This document shows positions 1 to 7,748 of a DNA stretch of 16,330 nucleotides, one piece after another. A program made the translations under genes and the position numbers. The first letter of the stretch is position 1, and each line of letters starts with the position of its first letter. The stretch comes from XYB1-FULL-44-23 sp964441445 (GTDB lineage: Bacteria > Patescibacteriota > Microgenomatia > CAZETR01 > Amesbacteraceae), in assembly GCA_964441445.1 (NCBI GenBank), contig CAYTYO010000017.1:1-16330 (forward strand), given 5' to 3'. Below the pieces are notes generated by a model. The model saw only the letters and a list, made by a program, of their open reading frames with translations. It did no database searches and had not been told where the DNA came from.

Positions 1-2051
1 AGGGAACCGGCCAAACTAATCTTGGCGGAGGTACTGGCTGTTGCGCCTAAGTTAACGTCGGCGGTTAAGGAAACAGGTGACAGGGCACCGGAATTTAACT
101 GCCAGTAGTTTACACTGCCTGATGGAATATTTACCCAGGTTGGTGTGCCGGTACCGTTACTTTGGAGAAATTGTCCGCTTATTCCAGGAGAGTTGAATTG
201 ATAAGAGGTTCCATCTCCAAAGGCTATGGCGCCTGCCGTCGGAATAGAAGTAGAGTTTGTACCACCCCTTGTTATGGCTAGTTGCGGTTCAGATGCAAAA
301 GTTCCATTCCCCCCACTCACATAGGTGACGCCGTCGGATAAGCCTGGTACTAACAGACTATTGACGGAAAGACTTCCAGTCAAACCATTGTCGGTAAGTG
401 TAAGTAAATTATTCGTTCCATCGCTTATAGCGAAGGAATTTCCGTCACCAATGGTTGCAGTGTAATTTCCTGTAACTGTGAGGCCAGTTGCGGTGTAAGT
501 TCCACCAGAAATATTACCTCCTGAGAGAGTTCCGCCGGATATGGTTGCCCCATTAAAGGTTCCGGCGTTGATTGTTCCGATACCACTGAGTGATGGTGAA
601 CCAATGCCGACAATGTTGCCTGTAAGATTGTATCCGCCTATATTTGTGGCAGCCACATTTTGGACAGTAAAAGTTCCGTTTGTGCCATTATCACTGATCG
701 TGGCTAGAGTGTTTGTTCCATCTGTTATTGCTAGTGCTGAACCGTTCGAAATGTTGACTGTTGGACTGGCTGAAGTCAGATTTAAATCAGAGGATATATT
801 TACATCTCCGTTTGCGTCCACAAAAAAATATTTTGTAAGTCCCGAGTTGTTTGTAACGCTAAATATGTCAACCGTTCCTCCGGAAGCCTGAGCAATAATT
901 AAACCGGTGGCGTTGGAAGATGAAGGTGTAATGATTTGAGTGGCGATTGGGGTGGTACCAATACAACTTCCTGAGCAAGTTGTAGACGTTGTGGTCCAAG
1001 TCGGGAGACCACTAGACAGTGTTAAAATTTGACCATCAAGACCAGCTGCAAGAGTGGCCAGTTGACTGGAAGATGAGGCATATAATAAATCTCCGATCAC
1101 AAAGTTGGTTATGCCTATTCCGTTGTTAGTAGAGCTGATAGTTACTTTTTTATCGCTGGCATTAGTTGATAGCGAAATTCCGCTGCCGGCCGCAAACTCG
1201 AGTGTAGCTTTATTACCACCAGCATTTATTTCAGATTGCCCCGTAACTTTTATTTTGGAAAAAAACTCTTGGGCTGATCCCGGGTCGGTGTTTTTGATCG
1301 TGGTACCGGTGATGGAAATACCTGCATCCGCACTAAGTGACACGTCTCCACTTTGACCTTGAAAGCTATTTACGCCTACGGTAGTAGCGGAAATGGTGGG
1401 TGTTTGACCGGCAGAGATTGTAATGCCAGGACCTGCAATTAAACCGTAGATAATGTTTGGAGCTGTTAAATTTCCTTCTACATTCACATTCTGCGAAAAA
1501 TTTGCGGGGATATTTACACCCAATTGAAGATTCCCGGCGACAGTTTGTGTAGCAAGAACGGTTTTGGGAACGTCTGAGAGGGAAAAGTCTGTAGGAGTAG
1601 AGTCGTAAAGCGCGTTTTTGCGAGAAATAAGTTTACCTATGTCGAGAGGAAGTTTTGTATAGGTGGCTACAGCTGAAACGACAGATACAGCCAGTAGAAG
1701 TGTAATTAACGCAGTCTTGCGGGAAAAAGTGAGAAGGGGATTAAAGACATGCTCATTTCTGGAAAAGAAGCTATTTTTGTCGAATTTCGCTTTTGCCTTC
1801 TGAGAACTGGTCAAATTCGGAATGGGGATTATAGGTGTGAGGTGAAGTAAGTTTTCTCGAGGCTGAGGTTTAAAATTCTGTAATTGAACTAGTGAATATC
1901 GTCTCTGGTTGCCTATTGTTCTCTCTGGTATTAAAACGCCTTGTTTTTCCCAACGACGAAGAGTTTTCGTTGACACTTTCAGGAAATCGGCAGCTTCCTG
2001 GATGGACAGACGAAAGGGATATTTAAGTGAGTTGGGCAGATTGGCAGGCAT
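1..2051 (-). CDS. MerR-like HTH / single-TM / fibre-like surface protein (3' end outside window)
   Basis: The frame is open on the minus strand from an ATG at 2051 to the window edge, giving 683 visible residues; the C-terminus is not seen. Residues 15-60 form a MerR/excisionase-type helix-turn-helix (LSIQEAADFLKVSTKTLRRW, then a GNQRRY wing). A basic, Pro-containing linker follows, then one hydrophobic segment at about 114-132. From about 135 onward the protein is rich in Gly, Ser, Thr, Asn and Ile, with short beta-type repeats such as DGTNxLxT and GGT/NIGG steps. This is the composition of tail-fibre-like or adhesin-like surface proteins. Predicted topology: HTH in the cytoplasm, repeats outside. 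No Shine-Dalgarno sequence precedes the ATG, and an in-frame stop at 2088-2090 limits upstream starts. It is divergent from the ATPase operon. It could be a membrane-bound one-component regulator or an adhesin with an anchored HTH; the function is not known. Confidence 0.85.
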   Translation of the reverse strand, partial: MPANLPNSLKYPFRLSIQEAADFLKVSTKTLRRWEKQGVLIPERTIGNQRRYSLVQLQNFKPQPRENLLHLTPIIPIPNLTSSQKAKAKFDKNSFFSRNEHVFNPLLTFSRKTALITLLLAVSVVSAVATYTKLPLDIGKLISRKNALYDSTPTDFSLSDVPKTVLATQTVAGNLQLGVNIPANFSQNVNVEGNLTAPNIIYGLIAGPGITISAGQTPTISATTVGVNSFQGQSGDVSLSADAGISITGTTIKNTDPGSAQEFFSKIKVTGQSEINAGGNKATLEFAAGSGISLSTNASDKKVTISSTNNGIGITNFVIGDLLYASSSSQLATLAAGLDGQILTLSSGLPTWTTTSTTCSGSCIGTTPIATQIITPSSSNATGLIIAQASGGTVDIFSVTNNSGLTKYFFVDANGDVNISSDLNLTSASPTVNISNGSALAITDGTNTLATISDNGTNGTFTVQNVAATNIGGYNLTGNIVGIGSPSLSGIGTINAGTFNGATISGGTLSGGNISGGTYTATGLTVTGNYTATIGDGNSFAISDGTNNLLTLTDNGLTGSLSVNSLLVPGLSDGVTYVSGGNGTFASEPQLAITRGGTNSTSIPTAGAIAFGDGTSYQFNSPGISGQFLQSNGTGTPTWVNIPSGSVNYWQLNSGALSPVSLTADVNLGATASTSAKISLAGS
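384..437 (-). repeat. Ectodomain repeat copy 2 (18 residues)
   Basis: This encodes SFAISDGTNNLLTLTDNG at residues 539-556 of the fibre-like protein. It matches copy 1 at 11 of 18 positions, including the DGTN and DNG cores, and lies exactly 100 residues downstream of it. This suggests a duplicated ectodomain module of about 100 residues. Confidence 0.6.
684..737 (-). repeat. Ectodomain repeat copy 1 (18 residues)
   Basis: This encodes ALAITDGTNTLATISDNG at residues 439-456 of the fibre-like protein and pairs with the copy at 384-437. The surrounding residues are also Gly/Thr/Asn-rich but less clearly alignable by eye. Confidence 0.6.
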
Positions 2052-2098
2052 TTTTGAGGCTAGAACTTGGACATTGGGTAAGTTTGTCTAAGTTTATT

Positions 2099-2106
2099 AT
2101 TATAAT
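2099..2106. promoter_or_regulatory. Overlapping bidirectional -10 elements in the divergent control region
   Basis: The 138-base gap between the fibre-like gene (minus) and the ATPase operon (plus) is very AT-rich around 2091-2120. A perfect TATAAT reads on the plus strand at 2101-2106, and another reads on the minus strand at 2104-2099, so the two overlap. On the minus strand a TTGACA lies at 2133-2128, but the 23-base spacing is too long for a standard promoter. On the plus strand no good -35 box sits at the right distance. A further weak candidate, TAAACT at 2178-2183, lies 6 bases before the GTG of the first ATPase gene and would give a leaderless message. Assignment is tentative. Confidence 0.35.
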
Positions 2107-2189
2107 GATTATTTATTACATCTGCGGTGTCAAGCCCTAAATTGAAAATTGGTGTTTCTTTTTTTTGACAATCGAACTAAACTAGATTA

Positions 2190-2957
2190 GTGACCAGATG
2201 TTTATTAGTCATTGTTGGATCTTTGTTACTGATGGTAACTCCAAGAGCAGTCTTTGCTCAGGATGCGGCTATTGGAGTGTCTCAAACCATGGTAATTGCG
2301 GAAAATGAAATACCTGATGGCAGTATTGTGTGCCTATCAGAGATTGGTGTAATTAAGTGTAATTCTGAATATGATGTTACTATGTTCGGTGTATTTATTG
2401 AGGCACCTGCGGTAATTTTAGACAATCTTGATTTAGTTGACGGAAAGGCTGTTGCATCTTCTGGCAAAGCTTATGTCAGGGCATCCGATAAAAATGGAAT
2501 TATCAGCAACGGATCTTTTGTAACAACGTCGACGGATCCGGGAGTTGGACAGTTGGGCACTAAAAGTGGAAATGTGTTAGGTGTGGCTATGGGTTCGGTA
2601 GAAGGCCGAGATCAGAGCGGGACGGGCAAAGTCCTGGTGGCAATAGATATTCGCCCAGCAATCGTGTCACGGACAGCCAGGGGAAATATTTTAGAAACAT
2701 TAAAAGAGGGTTTACTGGCACCAACATTAACTCCCCTGGCCTCGCTAAGATATTTGCTGGCAATATTGATTGCGATTTTGGCTTTTATTTTGGGGTTTGT
2801 TTACTTCGGAAGGGTGGCTAGACAAGGGGTTGAAGCATTAGGACGTAATCCATTAGCGGGTAGGGCTATTCAGTTAACAGTTATTCTTAACTTATTTTTA
2901 ACCTTGGTTATCGTAATAGGCGGACTGGTTCTTGCCTACATTATTCTGATAATATAA
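2190..2957 (+). CDS. ATP synthase c-like membrane protein with signal peptide and ectodomain, no ion-binding carboxylate
   Basis: This 255-residue protein is in the subunit c position, first in the operon; normal subunit c has about 70-90 residues. Residues 1-23 are a signal peptide with a likely cut after VFA. Residues 24-185 should lie outside the cell and include Cys48 and Cys57. This part resembles a beta-rich domain (YD..GV, GKAYVR, NGxIxxG, TTSTDPGVG, GxVLGVA, GKVLV) that I know from the ends of tail-fibre-like proteins. Residues about 187-206 and 229-254 form a membrane hairpin. The loop GVEALGRNPLAG (213-224) matches the c-subunit polar loop, where R-Q/N-P contacts the rotor stalk. 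Neither helix contains Asp or Glu, and the site of the essential carboxylate is Thr238/Leu239. The helix-1 glycine repeat is also missing. The GTG start is the only start giving a full signal peptide. The c relationship rests mainly on the loop and gene order. Confidence 0.75.
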   Translation: MTRCLLVIVGSLLLMVTPRAVFAQDAAIGVSQTMVIAENEIPDGSIVCLSEIGVIKCNSEYDVTMFGVFIEAPAVILDNLDLVDGKAVASSGKAYVRASDKNGIISNGSFVTTSTDPGVGQLGTKSGNVLGVAMGSVEGRDQSGTGKVLVAIDIRPAIVSRTARGNILETLKEGLLAPTLTPLASLRYLLAILIAILAFILGFVYFGRVARQGVEALGRNPLAGRAIQLTVILNLFLTLVIVIGGLVLAYIILII

Positions 2958-2964
2958 CCTGAAT

Positions 2965-3555
2965 ATGAGTTTTGAGTTGCTAGCAGTTGTAGTTTTAAGC
3001 ACAATTTTAGGAGTAGTTTTGTTTTCTTATGAACGGGCGGTTACGCAATTATTGAAGTTAAAGAGGGAGAAAAATGAGGAAGAAAAAGCTTCGAGATTAT
3101 ATGCTTTAAGATTGATCAAAGATGCACGGGAAAAAGCGATTGAGATAATTGGTGAAGCAAAAGTAGACACGATTAAGTGGCGAGATACACTGGATGAGGA
3201 AATAATGAAGCTGACAGATGAACAGCTAGTCGAGTATAAAGAAAAATTACAAACTATATCTAAAGATGTCGAAAAAGATGTAAAGATAGGAGCAGAAGAT
3301 TTTAGGAAGGTCTTGGAAATGGAGACAGTCGGAGTACAAAAGGCGGTAGCAAAGCGAGTCCAGGATGAATTTAGTGTAATAGAAGAGCAAATCCAAGAGT
3401 ATAAATCAGAAAAAATAAAGGAAATTGAAGCTAAATCTGAAGTGTTGCTAGATAAAGTGGTGAGGGAAGTTTTTGGTAAGGGTCTGACAATTAAAGACCA
3501 TGAGCAATTAATTATTCGATCTCTTGATCAGGCTAAAAAAATAAATGCAATTTAA
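2965..3555 (+). CDS. atpF: ATP synthase subunit b (peripheral stalk)
   Basis: This 196-residue protein has one N-terminal membrane helix (about residues 4-21) followed by a long charged helix rich in Lys, Glu and Asp that should form a coiled coil. That is the b-subunit design: a dimer anchored in the membrane that holds the alpha/beta head still through delta. Sequence identity to textbook b is low, as is usual for this subunit, and the call rests on architecture plus position between the c-like gene and delta. It starts 7 bases after the c-like gene, has no visible Shine-Dalgarno site and overlaps the next gene by 11 bases. No second b or b' gene is seen. With no subunit a encoded here, its membrane partner is unknown. 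Confidence 0.85.
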   Translation: MSFELLAVVVLSTILGVVLFSYERAVTQLLKLKREKNEEEKASRLYALRLIKDAREKAIEIIGEAKVDTIKWRDTLDEEIMKLTDEQLVEYKEKLQTISKDVEKDVKIGAEDFRKVLEMETVGVQKAVAKRVQDEFSVIEEQIQEYKSEKIKEIEAKSEVLLDKVVREVFGKGLTIKDHEQLIIRSLDQAKKINAI

Positions 3556-4027
3556 TCAAGTAGTATTACCTGATTTGGTCCTTAAGAGCGATGTTTATAC
3601 CGCCTTGCGGGAATTAGACCTCTTGATTAGTTCGGTGTATAAAGATGGTGAATTTGGTTTTGAAAAAGTGATTAAAACGCTTATAAATAGCGATTTACAC
3701 GATGCGGTAATTGAAAATTTGCAAAAAAATAATGCTGGTGACAGCCAAAAAATCAGAGCAGCAGTTTTATTGGAAATGCGAAACTCAATATCTAAGATTC
3801 ACGTTTTACATTTAGAGTTAGCAGTTATACCGACTAAACAACTGACTACAACAATTCATAAATGGGCAGAGATAAATATTGGTGAAAAAGTTGTTTTGGA
3901 TTTAACCTACAATGAAGTCTTGATAGCCGGAGCTAAGATTACATACGAAGGCAAATATACTGATGAAAGTTTATTGAAGTATTGGCCTGAAATTTGGAGC
4001 CGGGTAAGAAAAAAACCCGCGAATTGA
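3545..4027 (+). CDS. atpH: ATP synthase subunit delta
   Basis: This 160-residue protein is slightly shorter than the usual 175-180. The N-terminal part is helical, and the C-terminal part (about 108-155) has the delta pattern: a short helix, a beta strand with VVLDLTYNEVLIAGAKITYEG, and a final helix. This corresponds to the conserved region around 'LIGGVVIRIGD' in standard delta. Delta sits on top of the alpha/beta head and ties it to the b stalk. The start overlaps the end of atpF by 11 bases, suggesting translational coupling, and atpA follows after 4 bases. Confidence 0.85.
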   Translation: MQFNQVVLPDLVLKSDVYTALRELDLLISSVYKDGEFGFEKVIKTLINSDLHDAVIENLQKNNAGDSQKIRAAVLLEMRNSISKIHVLHLELAVIPTKQLTTTIHKWAEINIGEKVVLDLTYNEVLIAGAKITYEGKYTDESLLKYWPEIWSRVRKKPAN

Positions 4028-4031
4028 TTTT

Positions 4032-5489
4032 ATGGATACCGATTCTGCCCTATTTGATAAATATCTAGATCAGTATGGTGAAGTGGGGTTTGCAGGGAAA
4101 TTGTTCCAGTCCGTGGTGGAACTGTCCGGCTTACCGAGCGTGCGCTTGGGCGAAATGGTGATGTTTGAAACTGGTCAACTAGGCCAGGTCGTGGCTTTAA
4201 AGGAAGGTGGAGTGGAAGTGTTGGTGTTATCAAAAGACACAATTCGAGTGGGAACGAGGGTGACCAGGACAGGGAGGAAGTTAACGGTACCGGTGGAGGA
4301 GAAAATTTTGGCACATACAGTTGACGTGCTGGGGAGGGTAATTACCGGTACGGCACTTACAGCAAGTGAAGGTGAGGTGGCGATTGATGTCGAACCTTCG
4401 GGAATTTCTTCCAGGGTAAAGGTGAATAAACCCATGTATACGGGCGTAATTTTGGTTGATTTAATGATTCCTCTGGGGATGGGGCAAAGAGAATTAATTG
4501 TAGGAGATCGGAAGACCGGTAAGAGTCACTTATTACTTCAATCGGCGGTTACGCAGGCTAAATTGGGTCGGGTAGTGATATATGCTGCAATTGCAAAGAA
4601 GAAGATGGAAGTAAAACGGATTGAAGCTTTTCTGAAGGAAAAAGGGGTATGGGAGAATTCGGTGGTAGTCGCGGCATCTTCTCAGGATTCCCCCGGGGAA
4701 ATATTTTTAAGCCCATATACAGCAATGACTATTGCGGAATTTTTTAGAGATAGGGGGCGAGATGTACTGTTGATCCTCGATGACTTGACCGCACATGCAA
4801 TTTTTTACAGAGAACTGTCACTTATTTCCCGCAAATTTCCGGGAAGAGATTCATATCCAGGAGACATTTTTTACGCACATTCAAAGCTATTGGAAAGAGC
4901 CGGTAATTTTGCGGTAAATGGAAAAGAGGTTTCGATTACTTGTCTTCCAATTGCGGAAACAGTGCAGGGTGATATTACCGGTTATATACAGACAAATTTG
5001 ATGTCTATGACCGACGGTCACGTCTTTTTTGACGGCGAACTTTATTTTAAAGGCCGGCGACCGGCTATTAATCCGTTTGTTTCAGTCACCCGGGTGGGAC
5101 ACCAAACCCAAACCAACCTTGCCCGTGAAGCTGGCCGGGCATTGTTGGATCTGTTGTCAAGTTATGAACGGACGCAGAGTTTTTTAAAGTTTGGGGCTGA
5201 GCTTGGGGAGAGTTCGAGACAGATATTGACTATGGGGGAGAGGGCACTGCAATTTTTTGACCAGCCAATTGATGTAGTGGTGCCATATTCTTTGCAGTTG
5301 GTATTGTTTGCGTTGTTGTTGTCGGGGATGTGGGCAGGAAAGGATATGTCTAAAGCGTTAACGGCTTATGAAAAAGACGGGGAATTTTCCAGATTAGTGG
5401 AGACGATGGTGGCTGAAAGTGATAGTTTAAATGGGCTGATGGATAAAGTGAGGAGGTCAGCGGACAAAATATTACCGGTATTATCATGA
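4032..5489 (+). CDS. atpA: ATP synthase F1 subunit alpha
   Basis: This 485-residue protein is a little shorter than the usual 500-513. It has an N-terminal beta-barrel, a nucleotide-binding domain and a helical C-terminal domain. The P-loop is GDRKTGKS (158-165), preceded by the alpha signature IPLGMGQRELIV. The segment VTRVGHQTQ carries the arginine finger that completes the catalytic site on beta. The C-terminal segment FLKFGAELGESSRQ corresponds to the conserved FAQFGSDLDEATRQ of alpha. The N-terminus is about ten residues short in the region that normally binds delta. These features fit an active F1 head. It follows atpH by 4 bases and overlaps atpG by the four bases ATGA. No Shine-Dalgarno site is visible. 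Confidence 0.95.
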   Translation: MDTDSALFDKYLDQYGEVGFAGKLFQSVVELSGLPSVRLGEMVMFETGQLGQVVALKEGGVEVLVLSKDTIRVGTRVTRTGRKLTVPVEEKILAHTVDVLGRVITGTALTASEGEVAIDVEPSGISSRVKVNKPMYTGVILVDLMIPLGMGQRELIVGDRKTGKSHLLLQSAVTQAKLGRVVIYAAIAKKKMEVKRIEAFLKEKGVWENSVVVAASSQDSPGEIFLSPYTAMTIAEFFRDRGRDVLLILDDLTAHAIFYRELSLISRKFPGRDSYPGDIFYAHSKLLERAGNFAVNGKEVSITCLPIAETVQGDITGYIQTNLMSMTDGHVFFDGELYFKGRRPAINPFVSVTRVGHQTQTNLAREAGRALLDLLSSYERTQSFLKFGAELGESSRQILTMGERALQFFDQPIDVVVPYSLQLVLFALLLSGMWAGKDMSKALTAYEKDGEFSRLVETMVAESDSLNGLMDKVRRSADKILPVLS

Positions 5490-6346
5490 TTACCAAAAAA
5501 CAAATCAGCGCGGAAACAGATGGATTATTGTCATTGAAAGGACTGGTTGAGGTGTACGAGGAGATAGCAGCCGGACGAATGCAAAGGATTAGGGGGGCGG
5601 TTTTGCAGTCAAGGCAATTTTTAGGTGGACTATTAGAAGTATTTAAAAGAGTTAAGGCTGCTTACCAAAAAAAGGATCAGTCCGGAGTATCTGTCAGGCC
5701 AAGGAATGGTAAAACAGTGGCAGTGTTTATTTCGGCAAATTCCGGTCTGTACGGAGATATTGTAGAGAAGAGTTTTGAGAAGTTTGCCCAATTCGTAAAA
5801 CAAGCTGACCCTGAGGTGGTGGTTTTAGGGAAATTAGGAGTGAAGATGATGACCGATAGATTGCCGGGTAGGCTGTACAATTATTATGATTTTTCAGACG
5901 AAGGGGTGGATGTGGAAAGCTTCGAGATGATCATGAGATACCTGGTGCAATATGAAAAGATTTTGGTGTTTTACGGCCAATTTAAGACGATTTTAAATCA
6001 GGAACCGGTAGTAACTTCAGTTTCCGGGGATGCAATTCAGGCGGAGGAACAGGCGGCAATAGACGCGAAAATAAAACAGGTAGCCAGACAGTATATTTTC
6101 GAGCCATCTGTGGCCGAAGTGGCGAGGGTATTCGAAGGGCAAATTTTAGCTTCAGTTTTTGAACAAACATTGCATGAGTCACAATTGTCAAAATTTGCTT
6201 CGAGAATGCTGGCGTTGGATAAATCGGTAGAGAATATCGAGCGAAGGTTAAATAGAATAAGAAGCGAGGGGGTTAAATTGCGACATAAAACGCAAAACAG
6301 GAAACAGTTAGGGACATTTTCAGGCGTATCATTATGGTCAAATTAA
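5486..6346 (+). CDS. atpG: ATP synthase F1 subunit gamma (central stalk)
   Basis: The 286-residue length is normal for gamma. The N- and C-terminal helices that form the rotating coiled coil are recognisable. The C-terminal part (ASRMLALDKSVENIERRLNR) matches the conserved ASRMxAMDxAxxNAxxLI motif. The middle Rossmann-like domain includes VFISANSGLYGDI, which corresponds to the ITSDRGLCGGLN strand of standard gamma. The N-terminal helix and the extreme C-terminus (after about 265) are diverged from the usual sequences. Gamma turns inside the alpha/beta ring and rests on the c ring, and here its foot would meet the RNP loop of the c-like protein. It overlaps atpA by four bases (ATGA), and atpD follows after 4 bases. 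Confidence 0.92.
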   Translation: MITKKQISAETDGLLSLKGLVEVYEEIAAGRMQRIRGAVLQSRQFLGGLLEVFKRVKAAYQKKDQSGVSVRPRNGKTVAVFISANSGLYGDIVEKSFEKFAQFVKQADPEVVVLGKLGVKMMTDRLPGRLYNYYDFSDEGVDVESFEMIMRYLVQYEKILVFYGQFKTILNQEPVVTSVSGDAIQAEEQAAIDAKIKQVARQYIFEPSVAEVARVFEGQILASVFEQTLHESQLSKFASRMLALDKSVENIERRLNRIRSEGVKLRHKTQNRKQLGTFSGVSLWSN

Positions 6347-6350
6347 GAGT

Positions 6351-7748
6351 ATGGAAACAAAAATAAAAAACTTAGGGAGAATAGTTACAGTGAAAGGGAA
6401 CATCGCTGAAGTTGAATTCGGCGAGACGTTGCCGGAAATTCACAATATTTTGGTTTTGGCTGAAAAAAAAGAAGTGAAATTGAAAGTGTATTCTTCTTCA
6501 GGAGAAAACCGTTTTTATTGTTTGGTTTTAGCTTCAAGTGATGCGTTATACCGGGGAGCGGAAGTGATTGATACGGGTGCCAGTATGTCAGTTCCGGTTG
6601 GTGATGAGGTATTAGGTCGGGTAATGAATGTTTTCGGAGATGCAGCAGATGGAGGAGCAGAAATAATTACAAAGGAAAGAAAACCGATTTTTGGATCTTC
6701 GCCGAGTTATGAAGAAATATCAACCAAATCGGAGATTTGGGAGACCGGGATTAAGGCTATAGATTTATTTTCGCCGTTATTAAAGGGCGGAAAAATGGGT
6801 CTATTCGGAGGAGCCGGTGTAGGAAAGACCTTGTTATTGACGGAAATGATGCATAACGTGGTGACGGCAGTTCCCGGAAATGCGTCTGTTTTTTCAGGGG
6901 TGGGGGAAAGGACCAGGGAAGGTCACGAATTGTATGGAGAACTTAAAAGCAGGGGATTACTGCAATATGTGAGTTTGATTTTTGGTCCAATGGGAGCCAA
7001 TGCCGCAGTTAGGTTTTTAACGGGGCTTACAGGGGTTACCATGGCTGAGTATTTTCGGGATAACGGAAAAAATGTCCTGTTTCTGATCGACAACGTTTTT
7101 CGTTTGGCTCAAGCAGGAAATGAGTTGTCGACGTTGATGAATACCATACCGTCTGAGGATGGCTATCAGGCCACCTTAGCCTCTGAGATGGCTGAGTTCC
7201 ACGAGAGACTGGTGTCTACCCAAAAAGGTGTAGTATCCTCCATCGAGGCTATTTATGTGCCGTCTGATGATCTTCTGGACCAGGGTGTACAATCGATTTT
7301 TCCATATTTAGACTCAGTGGTGACACTTTCCCGGACCGTTTATCAACAAGGCAGATTACCGGCAATTGACATTTTGTCTTCAAATTCGTCAGCGCTTAAT
7401 CCACTGGTTGTGGGCCAGCTGCATTATGATACGGCGGTAAGAGCTCAGGTAACCTTAAATAAGGCTGAAGGTTTAGAACGAATGGTAGCTTTAGTAGGTG
7501 AGTCGGAATTGTCGGCGGAAAATCAATTGTTGTACAGAAGAGCAAAAAAAATAAAGAATTTTATGACGCAGAATTTCTTTGTGGCTGAAGATCAAACCGG
7601 CCGAAAAGGGGCATTTGTGAAATTGACCGATACTATCGCCGGAATAGCACAGATATTGGACGGCAAGTACGATCAGGTTCCGGAAGATAAATTTCTGTAT
7701 ATAGGAATAGCAAGCGAGGTTGAGGGAGGTGGCGGTAATAGTGGCTGA
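6351..7748 (+). CDS. atpD: ATP synthase F1 subunit beta (catalytic)
   Basis: The 465-residue length is normal for beta. The P-loop GGAGVGKT is at 153-160, GVGERTREG carries catalytic Glu186, and FLIDNVFR carries Asp247 and Arg251, so the chemistry of ATP hydrolysis is in place. There are unusual changes elsewhere. The position of the aromatic residue that stacks on adenine (GIYPA in standard beta) reads GRLPA, with Leu336. The DELSEED lever motif reads ESELSAEN (384-391), which is less acidic. The following DPLDSTSR reads DILSSNSS. The FFVAE and KLTDTIAG segments near the C-terminus are conserved. The stop overlaps the GTG of atpC by eight bases. Beta is clearly of F type, not V/A type. Confidence 0.95.
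   Translation: METKIKNLGRIVTVKGNIAEVEFGETLPEIHNILVLAEKKEVKLKVYSSSGENRFYCLVLASSDALYRGAEVIDTGASMSVPVGDEVLGRVMNVFGDAADGGAEIITKERKPIFGSSPSYEEISTKSEIWETGIKAIDLFSPLLKGGKMGLFGGAGVGKTLLLTEMMHNVVTAVPGNASVFSGVGERTREGHELYGELKSRGLLQYVSLIFGPMGANAAVRFLTGLTGVTMAEYFRDNGKNVLFLIDNVFRLAQAGNELSTLMNTIPSEDGYQATLASEMAEFHERLVSTQKGVVSSIEAIYVPSDDLLDQGVQSIFPYLDSVVTLSRTVYQQGRLPAIDILSSNSSALNPLVVGQLHYDTAVRAQVTLNKAEGLERMVALVGESELSAENQLLYRRAKKIKNFMTQNFFVAEDQTGRKGAFVKLTDTIAGIAQILDGKYDQVPEDKFLYIGIASEVEGGGGNSG

Noticed and set aside
541..1356. Plus-strand open frames at 541-891 and 1105-1356
   Set aside because: They lie inside the uninterrupted minus-strand surface-protein gene, have low-complexity hydrophobic composition and match no family.
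1909..2091. Plus-strand open frame of 60 residues
   Set aside because: It is the shadow of the HTH-coding part of the minus-strand gene, whose MerR-like motif is clear.
2165..2170. Perfect TTGACA just before the first ATPase gene
   Set aside because: No -10 box lies 16-18 bases downstream. The nearest candidate (TAGATT) is only 12 bases away, and the expected start would fall inside the gene.
2190..2957. Assembly chimera or frame error joining an unrelated secreted protein to a c subunit
   Set aside because: The frame is continuous from signal peptide to hairpin with uniform base use and no overlap of partial genes. An assembly error cannot be fully excluded without reads.
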